In this document: positions 44,593 through 52,555 of the stretch, piece by piece | Layout of the letters: each line of letters begins with the position of its first letter | Numbering within the stretch: the first letter of the stretch is position 1 | NCBI RefSeq assembly: GCF_020829495.1 | Contig: NZ_JAIVFQ010000001.1 | Location: 285,590-338,144 of the forward strand | DNA: 52,555 nucleotides | Reading direction: 5' to 3' | Source of the DNA: Nostoc favosum CHAB5714 | GTDB taxonomy: Bacteria; Cyanobacteriota; Cyanobacteriia; Cyanobacteriales; Nostocaceae | Program-made: the position numbers and the translations under genes | The notes under the pieces: model-generated | The model's database searches: none | The model's input: the letters and a program-made list of their open reading frames with translations, nothing else | What the model was told of the DNA's origin: nothing

Positions 44593-46053
44593 TTATCTAG
44601 TCGGCATAGTGATTTCCCAAATTCCTTGATTTCCACCATATTCGATAACATAAATTTTATTGCCGATAATCGCAGCGTCAATGGGATTACTAAAACCTTC
44701 AACAATGCGGGTAGCGTTAAATTTATAGTTGGTATTTCCTACTTTAGTTAAGTTTAAATGCAGTAGGTCTTGGCCAGAATCTTTAAAAGGGCCTGCTAGT
44801 GTTTCGCCAGTGGGGTCGCCTGTTGTAAAACTCAGCATGAATCCATCTCTATTGAATTCTGGACTCAGTACTCCTTGTGTATCAAAAACTAAGCCCAAAG
44901 GAGAACGGTGTGATGTAAAACTGCTAAAAGGTTGCCCAAGAACACTGGCGTCTTTAACTTGCCCATCTACAGGATCACGGAAATTATCTGCGTCCGGCCC
45001 CAAATTAGGAATTGGTTCAATCAAGTTTTCAGTAGGTCGAGCAGGAAAGGTTGGATCGTTACGAAAGTAGCCCCTTTGGACGGCGTTAAATTTGGGGCTT
45101 AACAAAAGGTCTTTGGCAGGATCATAATTGGGAAATTGTTGTGGGTTGTCTGTCCCGCCAATCCGCCAGGGAAAGCCGTAATTACCACCTCGACGGAGCC
45201 AATTTAATTCTTCTGACATGTCGCGATCGGGGCCATTTTCTGTGCCAAATAAATCCCCATTGGGCGCAAAAGCCATATCGAAAGTATTACGTATTCCTTC
45301 TGCAAAAATATAGCCAGCTGCCTTTAAAGTTGCTCGATCGTTTGCAAGAAAAAGATTTTTGCCATTAGTAGGAAGACGGAGTATACAGGCGGTTAATCCT
45401 ACTTCGCGAGTATCAGGATATAGCCCATTAACAGACTGAACCTCACCGTGATCGGTACGAGAACCGCTATTCACATAGATAAAGTTACCATCCGGGCTAA
45501 CAACCACGCCGTTGAAGCGATGGTCATAGGCTGTTCTGCTTTTGGGATAGCCTGCACTCTTAGCTAAGATAGACCAGACGCGCTCTTCTGTACCCGACTT
45601 AATTTCACCTTTAACAATAATTCCTTTGGTCTGGTTATTCACAAGGTCTGCATTGCCAACCAAATAAATTGTGCCGTTAGGGCCAATGGCCATACCTTGA
45701 GTCTCACCTAGATTATGATTACTAGAGTCGTACACAGGTCTACTATTAGACAAGCCTAAATTAACTTGATAAATATCACCATTTTGTTTGAGGTAATAGA
45801 GGGTATTGTTTCGTGGATCTTTTACAATCCGAACAGAAGGAGAGACCGATATGGTATTCGTAATATTACGAATCTGAATATCAGGACGCAGGGCTTTAGG
45901 TTCAGCATTTACTCCAGTAGTGCCATAATTTAATAGAACTATTGTAAATAACAGCGTTTTAGCGGCAACAAAGTAGCTTTTGAGAGCGAACTTACCGATA
46001 AATCTGCGTTGCTTTTGGTTGGGTGATTTAATGCTATTCATTATTGTGTTCAT
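44593..46053 (-). CDS. PQQ-dependent sugar (glucose/sorbosone) dehydrogenase-like secreted protein
   Basis: A 486-residue protein. A long basic start (NSIKSPNQKQRRFIGK) and a hydrophobic stretch (AAKTLLFTIVLLNYG) ending at VNAEP near residue 50 look like an export signal. The rest is a six-bladed beta-propeller of the soluble glucose dehydrogenase/sorbosone dehydrogenase type: TQGMAIGPNGTIYLVGN, FNGVVVSPDGNFIYVNSGSR, EGIRNTFDMAFAPNGDLFGT, ENGPDRDMSEELNWL and GGNYGFPW. The ENG.D..EE.N block is the calcium/PQQ region of the family. No PQQ synthesis genes are in view. The YciI-like gene follows after 6 bases and is probably co-transcribed. Confidence 0.88.
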   Translation of the reverse strand: MNTIMNSIKSPNQKQRRFIGKFALKSYFVAAKTLLFTIVLLNYGTTGVNAEPKALRPDIQIRNITNTISVSPSVRIVKDPRNNTLYYLKQNGDIYQVNLGLSNSRPVYDSSNHNLGETQGMAIGPNGTIYLVGNADLVNNQTKGIIVKGEIKSGTEERVWSILAKSAGYPKSRTAYDHRFNGVVVSPDGNFIYVNSGSRTDHGEVQSVNGLYPDTREVGLTACILRLPTNGKNLFLANDRATLKAAGYIFAEGIRNTFDMAFAPNGDLFGTENGPDRDMSEELNWLRRGGNYGFPWRIGGTDNPQQFPNYDPAKDLLLSPKFNAVQRGYFRNDPTFPARPTENLIEPIPNLGPDADNFRDPVDGQVKDASVLGQPFSSFTSHRSPLGLVFDTQGVLSPEFNRDGFMLSFTTGDPTGETLAGPFKDSGQDLLHLNLTKVGNTNYKFNATRIVEGFSNPIDAAIIGNKIYVIEYGGNQGIWEITMPTR

Positions 46054-46137
46054 AAAAGAGTCAGATGATTTTGTTGCTAAATCTTTTTGAGAAAGGAAAC
46101 AATTTTAGAGATTCTGGGATGAAATGAGTAATGGGTA

Positions 46138-46239
46138 CTAGTACCGCAAGGCGGAAGTCAAAAGTCACGCATAATTGTATTCCGAGCTTCTTGCACCATT
46201 TTAAATGGCATGTTTATTTCCGCGCCCGCTGTACTAGCT
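46138..46239. repeat. Dispersed repeat with ACTAGTAC ends (family D), copy 2
   Basis: ACTAGTACCGC on the left and GCTGTACTAGCT on the right are near inverse complements. The body matches 10707-10808 closely, with shared TAATTGTATTCCGAGCTTCT. Half-ends of the family also occur at 6086 and 25165. Confidence 0.85.
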
Positions 46240-46259
46240 TATAAATCAATACAGTTCAG

Positions 46260-46390
46260 TTAAGCATTTTTTTCTTCTCTCTGTGTCGCGCCAGTTGCTT
46301 CTCCCAAGGGGAGACGCTGCGCGAACAAGTCGGGGAACCGCAAGGGCGCACTGGCTTCTCTGCGCCTCTGTGGTTCGTCGTTAAAAAAAA
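46260..46390. repeat. Palindrome-rich dispersed repeat
   Basis: Contains CTTCTCCCAAGGGGAGACGC and GCGCGAACAAG next to CGCACTGGCTTCTCTGCGCC. The CTCCC-GGGAG palindrome also occurs nested in the element at 18668-18901. Boundaries are not clear. Confidence 0.55.
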
Positions 46391-46549
46391 TGACTTAGAT
46401 AAATAATTTTAGCCTTAACCCAAGCGTATTGGCTTATAAATAGTCTTTTGTTAGGGAAGGGGGACACATAGCCGCGTCCCTTTAACTAACAGTAAAAGTA
46501 TCCCTCAATCAGCCTTATAATGCAGTACTTCTTTAAGTTGACAACGTTC

Positions 46550-47893
46550 TTATGCCAAACTAACTTCTACCGTATAAGGAGCAGGGTTACTATCACTAGA
46601 GCCAGAGAAAGTTCCGCCATCTTGGGGGAAGAAAGCATATTTACTCACTGAAATTGAGTAGGTTCCAGCACCCAATGAAGCGGTGATTAATGACCCAAAC
46701 TCAGGGCCACTATCGTCGTCACTTTGCAATAAAGTCCCAGCATTGTTAAACAGTCCGATAACTGTATCATCAGTTGTCGCCGTATTGATAGTGACAGTGC
46801 CTGGATTTGCTAGAGAAAATTTAAAAAAGTCGAAATCGGGATTGTCCCCCGGTTGAACTGTTACTAACTCACCTGAGTGATTAACGTCTGAGCCTGATGA
46901 TAAAGAACCCAATACTTCAGCGCTGGCTAGTGTATTGTTTGTAGCTTGTCCAGCATTTTCCTGCTCAAAGAAAAGGAAATCGTCACTATCAAGTTTGAGG
47001 TTTACTACCCCCTGCACAATACCAATAATCTCATCTGGCTCTGCTCCAGGTTTGTCTAAAAATATTTGTGTATTTGCTCCAACAGATTGCAAGCGGTAGT
47101 TTAGTTGAGAGCCTTGGAGTTGTATTCGATCTTCACTAGGGTTGAAGTCAGTAATAGTAGCCAAGTCCCCAAAACCAGCATTCGTAGTGTTTTGATCGTC
47201 GTAGTAGACATTTATCGCGTCCCCAAGGACAAATCTATCTACCCCAACGCCCCCAGTTAAGGTATCAGTCTCCCCTAATCCAGGTGTAAGGGGACTGCCA
47301 GGGAAAACACCGATGAGGATGTCGTTTCCAGACCCCCCATTGAGTACGTCATTGCCGGGCCCGCCCTGTAGACTATCATTGCCTTCGTCACCATTGAGGG
47401 TATCATTGCCCAAATTACCATCTAGCGTGTCATCGCCTGCTCTCCCATTCAGAGTGTTGTTAGCAGTATTACCAAATACTATGTTATTAAGACTGTTACC
47501 TGTCCCATTGATGGCGCTACCTTCTCTGAGCCTTAGGTTCTCCAGATTGGCACCCAGTCGGTAGGGAACAGCAGACCGGACGGTATCTATGCCTGAATTT
47601 CTAGCCTCGGTAATTGTGTCGGTAGCGCTGTCAATGACGTAAGTATCGTCGCCTCCTCCCCCATCTAAAGTGTCAGTACCCAAGCCACCATCAAGTGTGT
47701 CATTGCCAAGTCCACCGATTAAACTGTCGTTTCCCGTCCCGCCAAATAGATTATCATTACCATCTACACCATTGAGGGTATCGTTCCCAGACAAACTATT
47801 GGCATTACCACCATTAGCCCAACCATATATCGTATCATCTCCCAAAGTCCCATTTCTGGTGTCAGGATCTGTAGTGCCGAAAATAACTGCCAT
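46550..47893 (-). CDS. RTX calcium-binding repeat protein with a PPC domain
   Basis: A 447-residue protein without a signal peptide. Residues 10-90 and 125-210 are GGxGxDxLx nonapeptide repeats (such as GGTGNDSLIGGLGNDTLDGG) that coil into a calcium-binding beta-roll. Between them is DTYVIDSATDTITE with a spacer typical of Nostoc RTX proteins. Residues 215-300 have the FxxGDxI..ITDFNP.EDRIQL block. Residues 315-447 resemble a bacterial pre-peptidase C-terminal (PPC) domain: FDFFKFSLANPGTVTI and GAGTYSISV. RTX proteins leave by a type I secretion system; the transporter is not in the window. A surface or matrix role is likely, enzymatic activity is not visible. Confidence 0.9.
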   Translation of the reverse strand: MAVIFGTTDPDTRNGTLGDDTIYGWANGGNANSLSGNDTLNGVDGNDNLFGGTGNDSLIGGLGNDTLDGGLGTDTLDGGGGDDTYVIDSATDTITEARNSGIDTVRSAVPYRLGANLENLRLREGSAINGTGNSLNNIVFGNTANNTLNGRAGDDTLDGNLGNDTLNGDEGNDSLQGGPGNDVLNGGSGNDILIGVFPGSPLTPGLGETDTLTGGVGVDRFVLGDAINVYYDDQNTTNAGFGDLATITDFNPSEDRIQLQGSQLNYRLQSVGANTQIFLDKPGAEPDEIIGIVQGVVNLKLDSDDFLFFEQENAGQATNNTLASAEVLGSLSSGSDVNHSGELVTVQPGDNPDFDFFKFSLANPGTVTINTATTDDTVIGLFNNAGTLLQSDDDSGPEFGSLITASLGAGTYSISVSKYAFFPQDGGTFSGSSDSNPAPYTVEVSLA

Positions 47894-48625
47894 ATTATTT
47901 TTCCTGAATTTCTAACTAATGCCTAACTTCGGCCTCAGTCACAGAACTTTTTATAAGCTCAATGTAGATTACTTAAAACTGTAAGCTTAAATACCGATGC
48001 TTTTTTAACCTAATTAATACAAATATTACTTAGATAATATCAATTATTGATTTGGTTAGTTGATTACGCAAATGGTAAGTAATTGGGTCAAAATTTATTT
48101 TGATTGATTATTTTTCACTTAGCTGTAATTACTTAATTAACATTAAACAAAAGTTACGTCAACTTCTTTACCAAATCTTAAAAATGTAATCTTTTGGATT
48201 TCTAATACTGTTAAAAATGTTTATAAATTTTAATTAAGTCTTTTTTGAAACATACTGTTTTTTTAGAAAAAGTTGCGAGATTATTCAGATACATTCAATA
48301 TTATTGTTAAGTTAGGTTTCAATATCGTTTTTATTTTGTAAAATCAATATTTTTCTATTAAAGAAATACATTCTAAGATACATAAGTTAAATTGATATAT
48401 TATCAATAACGTTTTTGAGCTTAATAACACTTAAGCTTTACATAAATTTTATATGCTTCCTTTAAGTATTAAAGCTTATTCTGACAAGGAATGCCCCAAA
48501 ACCCATCGTGCTAAATTCAAGCTTAATGAACCTAATTAACTCAGCAGTGCCGGATGTACACTGCGAACTAGTTTAAGCTCCAAAAAATGAATCTAAAGGT
48601 CAAAATTACTTTTTTTGTGAATTAA
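47894..48625. other. Very AT-rich intergenic region
   Basis: No gene, repeat or hairpin of note in 732 bases. It lies upstream of the RTX gene and downstream of the pentapeptide gene, and presumably carries the RTX promoter. Confidence 0.6.
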
Positions 48626-49432
48626 TTAATGGTGTCTTGAAGCGTCAGGCATAATTGCCTCCTGAAGATTTACGCCGATGAGGTTAGCTCCTCTAATGTC
48701 GGCTCCTCTAAGGTTAGCTTCTCTGAGATTCGCGCCTGCTAAATTCGCGCCTCTGAGGTTAGTCCAACTCAAGTCAGCTTGACTCAAATCAGCTTCACTT
48801 AAGTTAGCCTGCAATAGGTAAGCACCACTGAGGTGAGCCTTGTTTAGATTAGCTTTGTACAGCTCAGTTTTGTAAAGATAAGCCCCCAATACTTCTGCCT
48901 CGTACAAACTTGCCTCGCTGAGGTCAGCTGCAATCAAGTTAGCTTCAATTAGGTTGGCAAAAGAGAGATTAGTCCGCATTAGCTTCGTTGCACCTAAATC
49001 GGCATCTCTCAAGTTAGCACCTCTTAAGTCGGTTCCAATTAGATTAGCATGAGCGATCGCAGCGCCTCTAAGATTCGTCTCACTCAAGTCTGCTCCAATT
49101 AAATTAGCATGACTCAAATCTGCCTGCGTAAGTATAGCACCACTCAAGTTAGCAACACTCAAGTTAGCATCACTCAAGTTAGCTTCAATGAGGAAGGCTT
49201 TGTAGAGGTTGGCACTACTCAGGTCAGCACCACTGAGGTTTGCTCGCACGAGTAAAGCATTACCCAAATCCACCTTACTCAAGTTTACCCCCTGGAGGTT
49301 TGCGCCCCTGAGATTATCTCCTTGCAGGTTTGCGGCGCTGAGGTCTGGTTCAATCTGAGGATTTTTCTTTCTCCACTCAATCCATGTAACTGCACCTGCT
49401 TTGAGTAAAGCTAGATGCTCTCGATTTGCCAT
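48626..49432 (-). CDS. Pentapeptide repeat protein downstream of ccmP
   Basis: A 268-residue protein. From about residue 29 to 260 nearly every fifth position pair follows A(D/N)LxX, for example ADLSSANLYKAFLIEANLSD, about 45 units in all. Such repeats fold into a right-handed square beta-helix. The first 28 residues (LALLKAGAVTWIEWRKKNPQ) are a common helical cap in cyanobacterial family members. No other domain or signal peptide, so it should be cytosolic. Pentapeptide proteins such as HetL act by protein contacts. The start lies 10 bases after the ccmP stop, so the two are an operon; a shell or carboxysome connection is inference. Confidence 0.92.
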   Translation of the reverse strand: MANREHLALLKAGAVTWIEWRKKNPQIEPDLSAANLQGDNLRGANLQGVNLSKVDLGNALLVRANLSGADLSSANLYKAFLIEANLSDANLSVANLSGAILTQADLSHANLIGADLSETNLRGAAIAHANLIGTDLRGANLRDADLGATKLMRTNLSFANLIEANLIAADLSEASLYEAEVLGAYLYKTELYKANLNKAHLSGAYLLQANLSEADLSQADLSWTNLRGANLAGANLREANLRGADIRGANLIGVNLQEAIMPDASRHH

Positions 49433-49442
49433 TTTCTCTCCT

Positions 49443-50084
49443 TTACTCCTGACGCATACCCAGAGGATTTGCCCGACCTGCTACACTTTCAATTGCCGTT
49501 AATGCTCCTGCTGCACCTGCTAGAATATCTCTTTCATGTCCACCTAAGTAAAGCCGTCCAAAACTACCAACAGCTTGAACCTCAAGGATGTTAATCGATG
49601 CCGCTTTCTCAGCTTCATTCGCAGCTAGTGCAGCGTAAGCAGCAGGTTCCACTTCTAATACATACAGCGTTTGTCCTGCTAGTAATAGCTGTCCGCGTCG
49701 CGTGCGATTAATAAGTTGTGTTTGGTAAGCATCGATGTTGCGGATAATTTGGCTAGAAACAACACGCGGTTTGAGACATTCGTCTTTTCGGACTCCCAAT
49801 GCAGCCAAAATCGCTTGACCAGCAGCTCGCGTTTCACCTTGGGAGCTAGAATGAACTTCTAATAGTCCGTACAGTCGTTCAACTACCTGTACTCCCGGAC
49901 GGACAGAGGCAGCTTTGAGGGCTACATCCGTAATTTTATTAATTTCGATACCAGGAGAGATTTCAATCCACAGTGATGTATCCCCTGGTAATGGTAAGAA
50001 GCCTTGAGCTACTGTTCCCATATATGCTGCATGTTGAGGTTGCAGGCTGTCGAGAAATACGAAACTGCGTAATTCTATTCCCAA
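49443..50084 (-). CDS. ccmP: Carboxysome shell protein with tandem BMC domains
   Basis: CcmP forms stacked pseudohexameric trimers in the shell of beta-carboxysomes and is thought to gate larger metabolites such as RuBP or 3-phosphoglycerate. The 213-residue length equals the family standard. Two BMC folds are visible (about 5-95 and 110-205). The pore residues Glu69 and Arg70 in VVERLYG, reported as the gate in the Synechococcus protein, are at the same numbers here. Other landmarks are [39 protein letters not shown] and [13 protein letters not shown]. It is separated from any ccmKLMNO locus, as is usual for ccmP. A pentapeptide protein gene follows. Confidence 0.94.
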   Translation of the reverse strand: MGIELRSFVFLDSLQPQHAAYMGTVAQGFLPLPGDTSLWIEISPGIEINKITDVALKAASVRPGVQVVERLYGLLEVHSSSQGETRAAGQAILAALGVRKDECLKPRVVSSQIIRNIDAYQTQLINRTRRGQLLLAGQTLYVLEVEPAAYAALAANEAEKAASINILEVQAVGSFGRLYLGGHERDILAGAAGALTAIESVAGRANPLGMRQE

Positions 50085-50495
50085 GATTTTGCTCTCCAGT
50101 CATAAGGGTAAAAATTATCTATTGCAAGATATGAACGCCTAACTTGGGGCATTTTTGCCACAAGTGAAGGATGGAAAAACACAAAGTAGATAAATTTTGC
50201 TGTCGATAAATCTTACGCCTCAGAAGTATTCTGGCAGTTAAAACCGCCTTGATAATTGTACAAGCTTTACTACACTCCCTCTCCTTAGTAAGGAGAGGGG
50301 CAGGCTTTACGTAGTAAAACCAGGGTGAGGTATCTCAAAAGCTGCGCGATAAATCTTAAATGGCCTCACTAAAGACTTGTATGTACACCGTAGCCTTTTA
50401 GGAGAGAGGCTTTGAGGCTTACTCCCCAACGCTACAAGGCTTGGGGCTGTTCTTGTTAGGTCTGTATTCCATGCAATTGAGAACGGCTATATGTT

Positions 50496-50595
50496 ATACC
50501 AATTTGAAAAAAGAATGCGACAGATGGGTAGGGGCACAACAATGTTGTGCCCTTACAAATAATTGATGTGTCGCAAACATTATTTGAATTGGTAT
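50496..50595. repeat. Inverted-repeat element with ATACCAATT ends (family G), short form
   Basis: ATACCAATT and AATTGGTAT bound 100 bases that fold on themselves. The centre is the palindrome GGGCACAACAATGTTGTGCCC-like run, and GCGACA/TGTCGC arms lie outside it. It directly adjoins the next element. Confidence 0.85.
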
Positions 50596-50596
50596 T

Positions 50597-50955
50597 ATAC
50601 CAATTCACAAAAATCCTGATACATATAGATTTCTCGTAGGGGCAAGGCGCAATGCCCATAGGTGTCAACTTAACGTGAAACCCAAGCATATTGCGTTATA
50701 CCAAGTCCACTCAATTACTAATTATGCCCTCGCAACCCCACCCCGCTTTTGTCTAGTGACAAAATCTCCCCTCCCCGTTCACGGGGAGGGGATTAAGGGG
50801 AGCCAGTGCTGTCTTGGGGTTCACCTGCGTGGAGCCGGATAGCGTGTGGGGTAAAACGCCTGTGGGATAAGCGTTTGAGCTTAATTTTACACATATGGGC
50901 ATTGCGCCTTGCCCCAAAAGAGCGTATTTGTATCATTATTAAAGTGAAATGGTAT
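50597..50955. repeat. Long nested inverted-repeat element (family G ends, 22-bp inner repeat)
   Basis: ATACCA at the left and TGGTAT at the right delimit 359 bases. Inside, a perfect 22-base inverted repeat (GGGGCAAGGCGCAATGCCCA plus TA) sits at 50639-50660 and 50894-50915. Within that, a CCCCACCCCGC block and a CCTCCCCGTTCACGGGGAGG hairpin near 50770-50790 form a third layer. Confidence 0.85.
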
Positions 50956-51075
50956 TACTAAGGCAAGCATCTCAGTTTGGCAAAAAAATCTTTTCAAGAA
51001 TCCGAAAAGCAGCAACTTCGGTTTGGAGATGTCTAGTATACACCTACCACAATGAGATGCACTCATTACTAAGTT

Positions 51076-52068
51076 ATGGTAAATGCAAATTTAAAACTGA
51101 AATTTAAACCCGTTTCTCACAGTTGGGTTGCTCTGCATCCACAGCCTAAAGGAGTAATTCAATTTATTGCCGGGGCTTTCTTTGGTACATTTGGCCCCAT
51201 GATTTTTTATCGCTATCTGCTTCAATGCCTATATGAGCAAGGATATACGATTATTCTTCTGCCCTTTAATTTCACTTTTAATCATTATGTAGAAGCTGGT
51301 TTTCTGATGAGAGAGCAGTATGAAATTCTGCCAGAGCTTGTGAGGATGGCAAGTGTTGCAGGATATGCTTATGAAGCCTATCTAGATGATAAAAACTTTT
51401 CTTGGATTGGACATAGCCTTGGCTGTAAATATATCTCCTTGTTAGAAGGATTTACTGCTTTGCCTCCAGAGCCTCAAGATAGGGAAAAGTTTATTCGTAA
51501 TCTGCTATCTTATACTTCGGATGAGTCACAGATAAAAAGTGTTATTGCAGACATTAATATTCTTTTTGAAGAACTTAAACGAAAAATTGTAGAAGATCGA
51601 AAACTAATTTACAGTTACGTCGGTCGGGAAATCAAAATTAACAGTCTTTTCATTAAAGGGCAGGTTTCTGTGCTATTAGCACCTGCTATTGCTGAGACAG
51701 GGAGCGCAATTCGTCCTCAATTTTTAGCAGATATCATTGATAATCTTGGTTGGGGTGTGAAACCAACCGTTGAAGAAACCCGTAACTTAATCAAGGATAG
51801 TGGGCTATTTAATATCATGGGTTTAGTTTGTTTTCAGTCTGATAATATTGCTAAATTAACCTGTGAGTGGTTTACTAATGTTCTGAAAAAACCGCCTCAA
51901 GAATTTATGAAATCTTTAGAGGGCGGACATTTAAAACCTTTAGGTATTCAACTAGGTAAGTATGTGATTAATCTTTTTAATCAACCTTTTCTTGAATCAG
52001 TTAAAGAGCGAAATAAAGGTTTTGAACATCATGTAATTCAATTACTTGAGGAACTGAAAGAGGAATAA
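51076..52068 (+). CDS. DUF1350 family protein, alpha/beta-hydrolase-like
   Basis: A 330-residue cytosolic protein. The start HSWVALHPQPKGVIQFIAGA (15-34) with FFGTFGPMIFYRYLLQCL is the signature of DUF1350, found in cyanobacteria and plastids. Residues 110-116 read WIGHSLG, a nucleophile elbow with Ser114, so an alpha/beta-hydrolase fold is likely. A possible acid is in the 240-260 region, and GGHLKPLG (284-291) provides the conserved late His. Substrate unknown. It is a single gene; the ATG at 51076 has no strong ribosome site. Confidence 0.85.
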   Translation: MVNANLKLKFKPVSHSWVALHPQPKGVIQFIAGAFFGTFGPMIFYRYLLQCLYEQGYTIILLPFNFTFNHYVEAGFLMREQYEILPELVRMASVAGYAYEAYLDDKNFSWIGHSLGCKYISLLEGFTALPPEPQDREKFIRNLLSYTSDESQIKSVIADINILFEELKRKIVEDRKLIYSYVGREIKINSLFIKGQVSVLLAPAIAETGSAIRPQFLADIIDNLGWGVKPTVEETRNLIKDSGLFNIMGLVCFQSDNIAKLTCEWFTNVLKKPPQEFMKSLEGGHLKPLGIQLGKYVINLFNQPFLESVKERNKGFEHHVIQLLEELKEE

Positions 52069-52140
52069 ATATAAAAGTTACTGAAAGTTTCAAAATCATT
52101 AAGTTAATAATATAGCAGTTCTTAGTTTATTGGGGTAGAA

Positions 52141-52184
52141 GAACCCCACCCCCAACCCCCTCCCCGCTCTTCGAGAGGGGGCTA
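52141..52184. repeat. 44-base repeat core, copy 2
   Basis: Identical to 18590-18633. A family A left end (TATAGCAGTTCTTAG) begins at 52112, so the whole is probably a truncated family A element. Confidence 0.8.
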
Positions 52185-52313
52185 TGATGTACTTTGATTA
52201 TAAAAAATTATATCAGGTTTGCATAAGTAGTTATGCTAACTATAGCTAATAAACCCACCCTGCCCTTGCAGTTTTCCAAGCTGAATTCTTAACGGCAGTT
52301 TCCCCTGATGCTT

Positions 52314-52555
52314 TTATTCTATTTTGCTCAAGTCGATTTCAATAAGCAAAAAGGCATATTGCTTTCTCAAAATGCTTGATTGCTTTCTCATTTCGGTATA
52401 TCGCGCATTCATTTCGGTAGATTCAGCAAGCAAAAAGGCATATTGCTTTCTCAAAATGCTTGATTGCTTTCTCATTTCGGTATATCGCGCATTCATTTCG
52501 GTAGATTCAGCAAGCAAAAAGGCATATTGCTTTCTCAAAATGCTTGATTGCTTTT
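52314..52555 (-). CDS. Partial coiled-coil reading frame made of 84-base tandem repeats
   Basis: The frame is open at the right edge of the window, so its start is not seen. At least 2.5 copies of an 84-base unit (landmarks at 52344, 52428 and 52512) encode a 28-residue unit, ILRKQYAFLLAESTEMNARY then TEMRKQSS. The copies are nearly identical at the DNA level, so expansion was recent. Twenty-eight residues are four heptads, which fits a continuous coiled coil, and the last unit ends in FLLIEIDLSKIE before the stop at 52314. Family unknown; it could instead be a non-coding minisatellite with an accidental open frame. Confidence 0.5.
   Translation of the reverse strand, partial: KQSSILRKQYAFLLAESTEMNARYTEMRKQSSILRKQYAFLLAESTEMNARYTEMRKQSSILRKQYAFLLIEIDLSKIE

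Larger units (their letters stand above)
50085..51075. other. 991-base intergenic region filled with repeats
   Basis: No gene was found. Positions 50265-50340 hold a CTCCTTAGTAAGGAGAGGGG hairpin flanked by TACTACA/TGTAGTA-like arms. Two inverted-repeat elements follow (50496-50595 and 50597-50955). The ccmP promoter must lie at the left side. Confidence 0.65.

Overview
The window looks like chromosome of a filamentous, heterocyst-type cyanobacterium close to Nostoc. The signs are frequent HIP1-type GCGATCGC octamers, heptanucleotide tandem repeats, many short inverted-repeat elements between genes, a split DnaE intein, a carboxysome shell gene (ccmP), a thylakoid-type cytochrome c maturation pair (ccdA-ccs1), a PatA-type response regulator and a mycosporine-like amino acid (MAA) sunscreen cluster. 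All family names come from reading motifs in the translated sequence; no database was searched.

Layout. 0-5.2 kb: trpC (its start codon abuts a heptamer array), a DUF5340-type protein, beta-carbonic anhydrase, a 52-residue Pmp3 membrane peptide, a SUI1-type factor and trpB. 5.2-10.2 kb: a methyltransferase pseudogene, a small coiled-coil protein, two secreted CAP/SCP proteins (one with a freshly duplicated domain), RNase D and a Cys-less rhodanese with an LEA-like 11-residue repeat tail. 11-19.6 kb: an OmpR-type regulator, a frameshifted gene remnant, a PD-(D/E)XK-like protein, the C-terminal half of DNA polymerase III alpha beginning with a C-intein, an SGNH hydrolase, a PatA-like regulator, a decayed non-coding stretch and a small membrane protein.

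21.4-28.1 kb holds the most distinctive system, an MAA cluster in the order mysA-mysB-mysD-mysC1-mysC2. MysA and MysB should make 4-deoxygadusol, MysC should add glycine to give mycosporine-glycine, and MysD should condense a second amino acid. mysC is present as two full tandem copies. Between them lies a third, decayed piece of mysC, and the end of mysC1 reads out of frame into that piece. mysC1 has also changed a conserved ATP-grasp motif. A diverged tandem repeat of about 240 bp sits in front of mysA, a strong hairpin lies between mysB and mysD, and a MITE-like element lies between mysD and mysC1.

28.4-38.7 kb: two very large signalling genes, a GAF-GAF-PAS adenylate cyclase of CyaB type and a 2386-residue Ser/Thr kinase-ATPase-GAF/PAS-histidine kinase-receiver protein that carries an in-frame copy of an intergenic-type repeat. 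38.9-46 kb: ccdA-ccs1, a lone pstS, queF (its start codon is embedded in another heptamer array), a Cys-rich small protein, a phasin-like protein with the SRP RNA gene directly upstream, a YciI-like protein and a PQQ-type sugar dehydrogenase. 46.5-52.5 kb: an RTX/PPC secreted protein, a ccmP-pentapeptide repeat gene pair, nested inverted-repeat elements, a DUF1350 hydrolase-like protein and, at the right edge, a coiled-coil reading frame built of 84-bp repeats that runs out of the window.

No tRNA, rRNA, CRISPR array or intact transposase was recognised.
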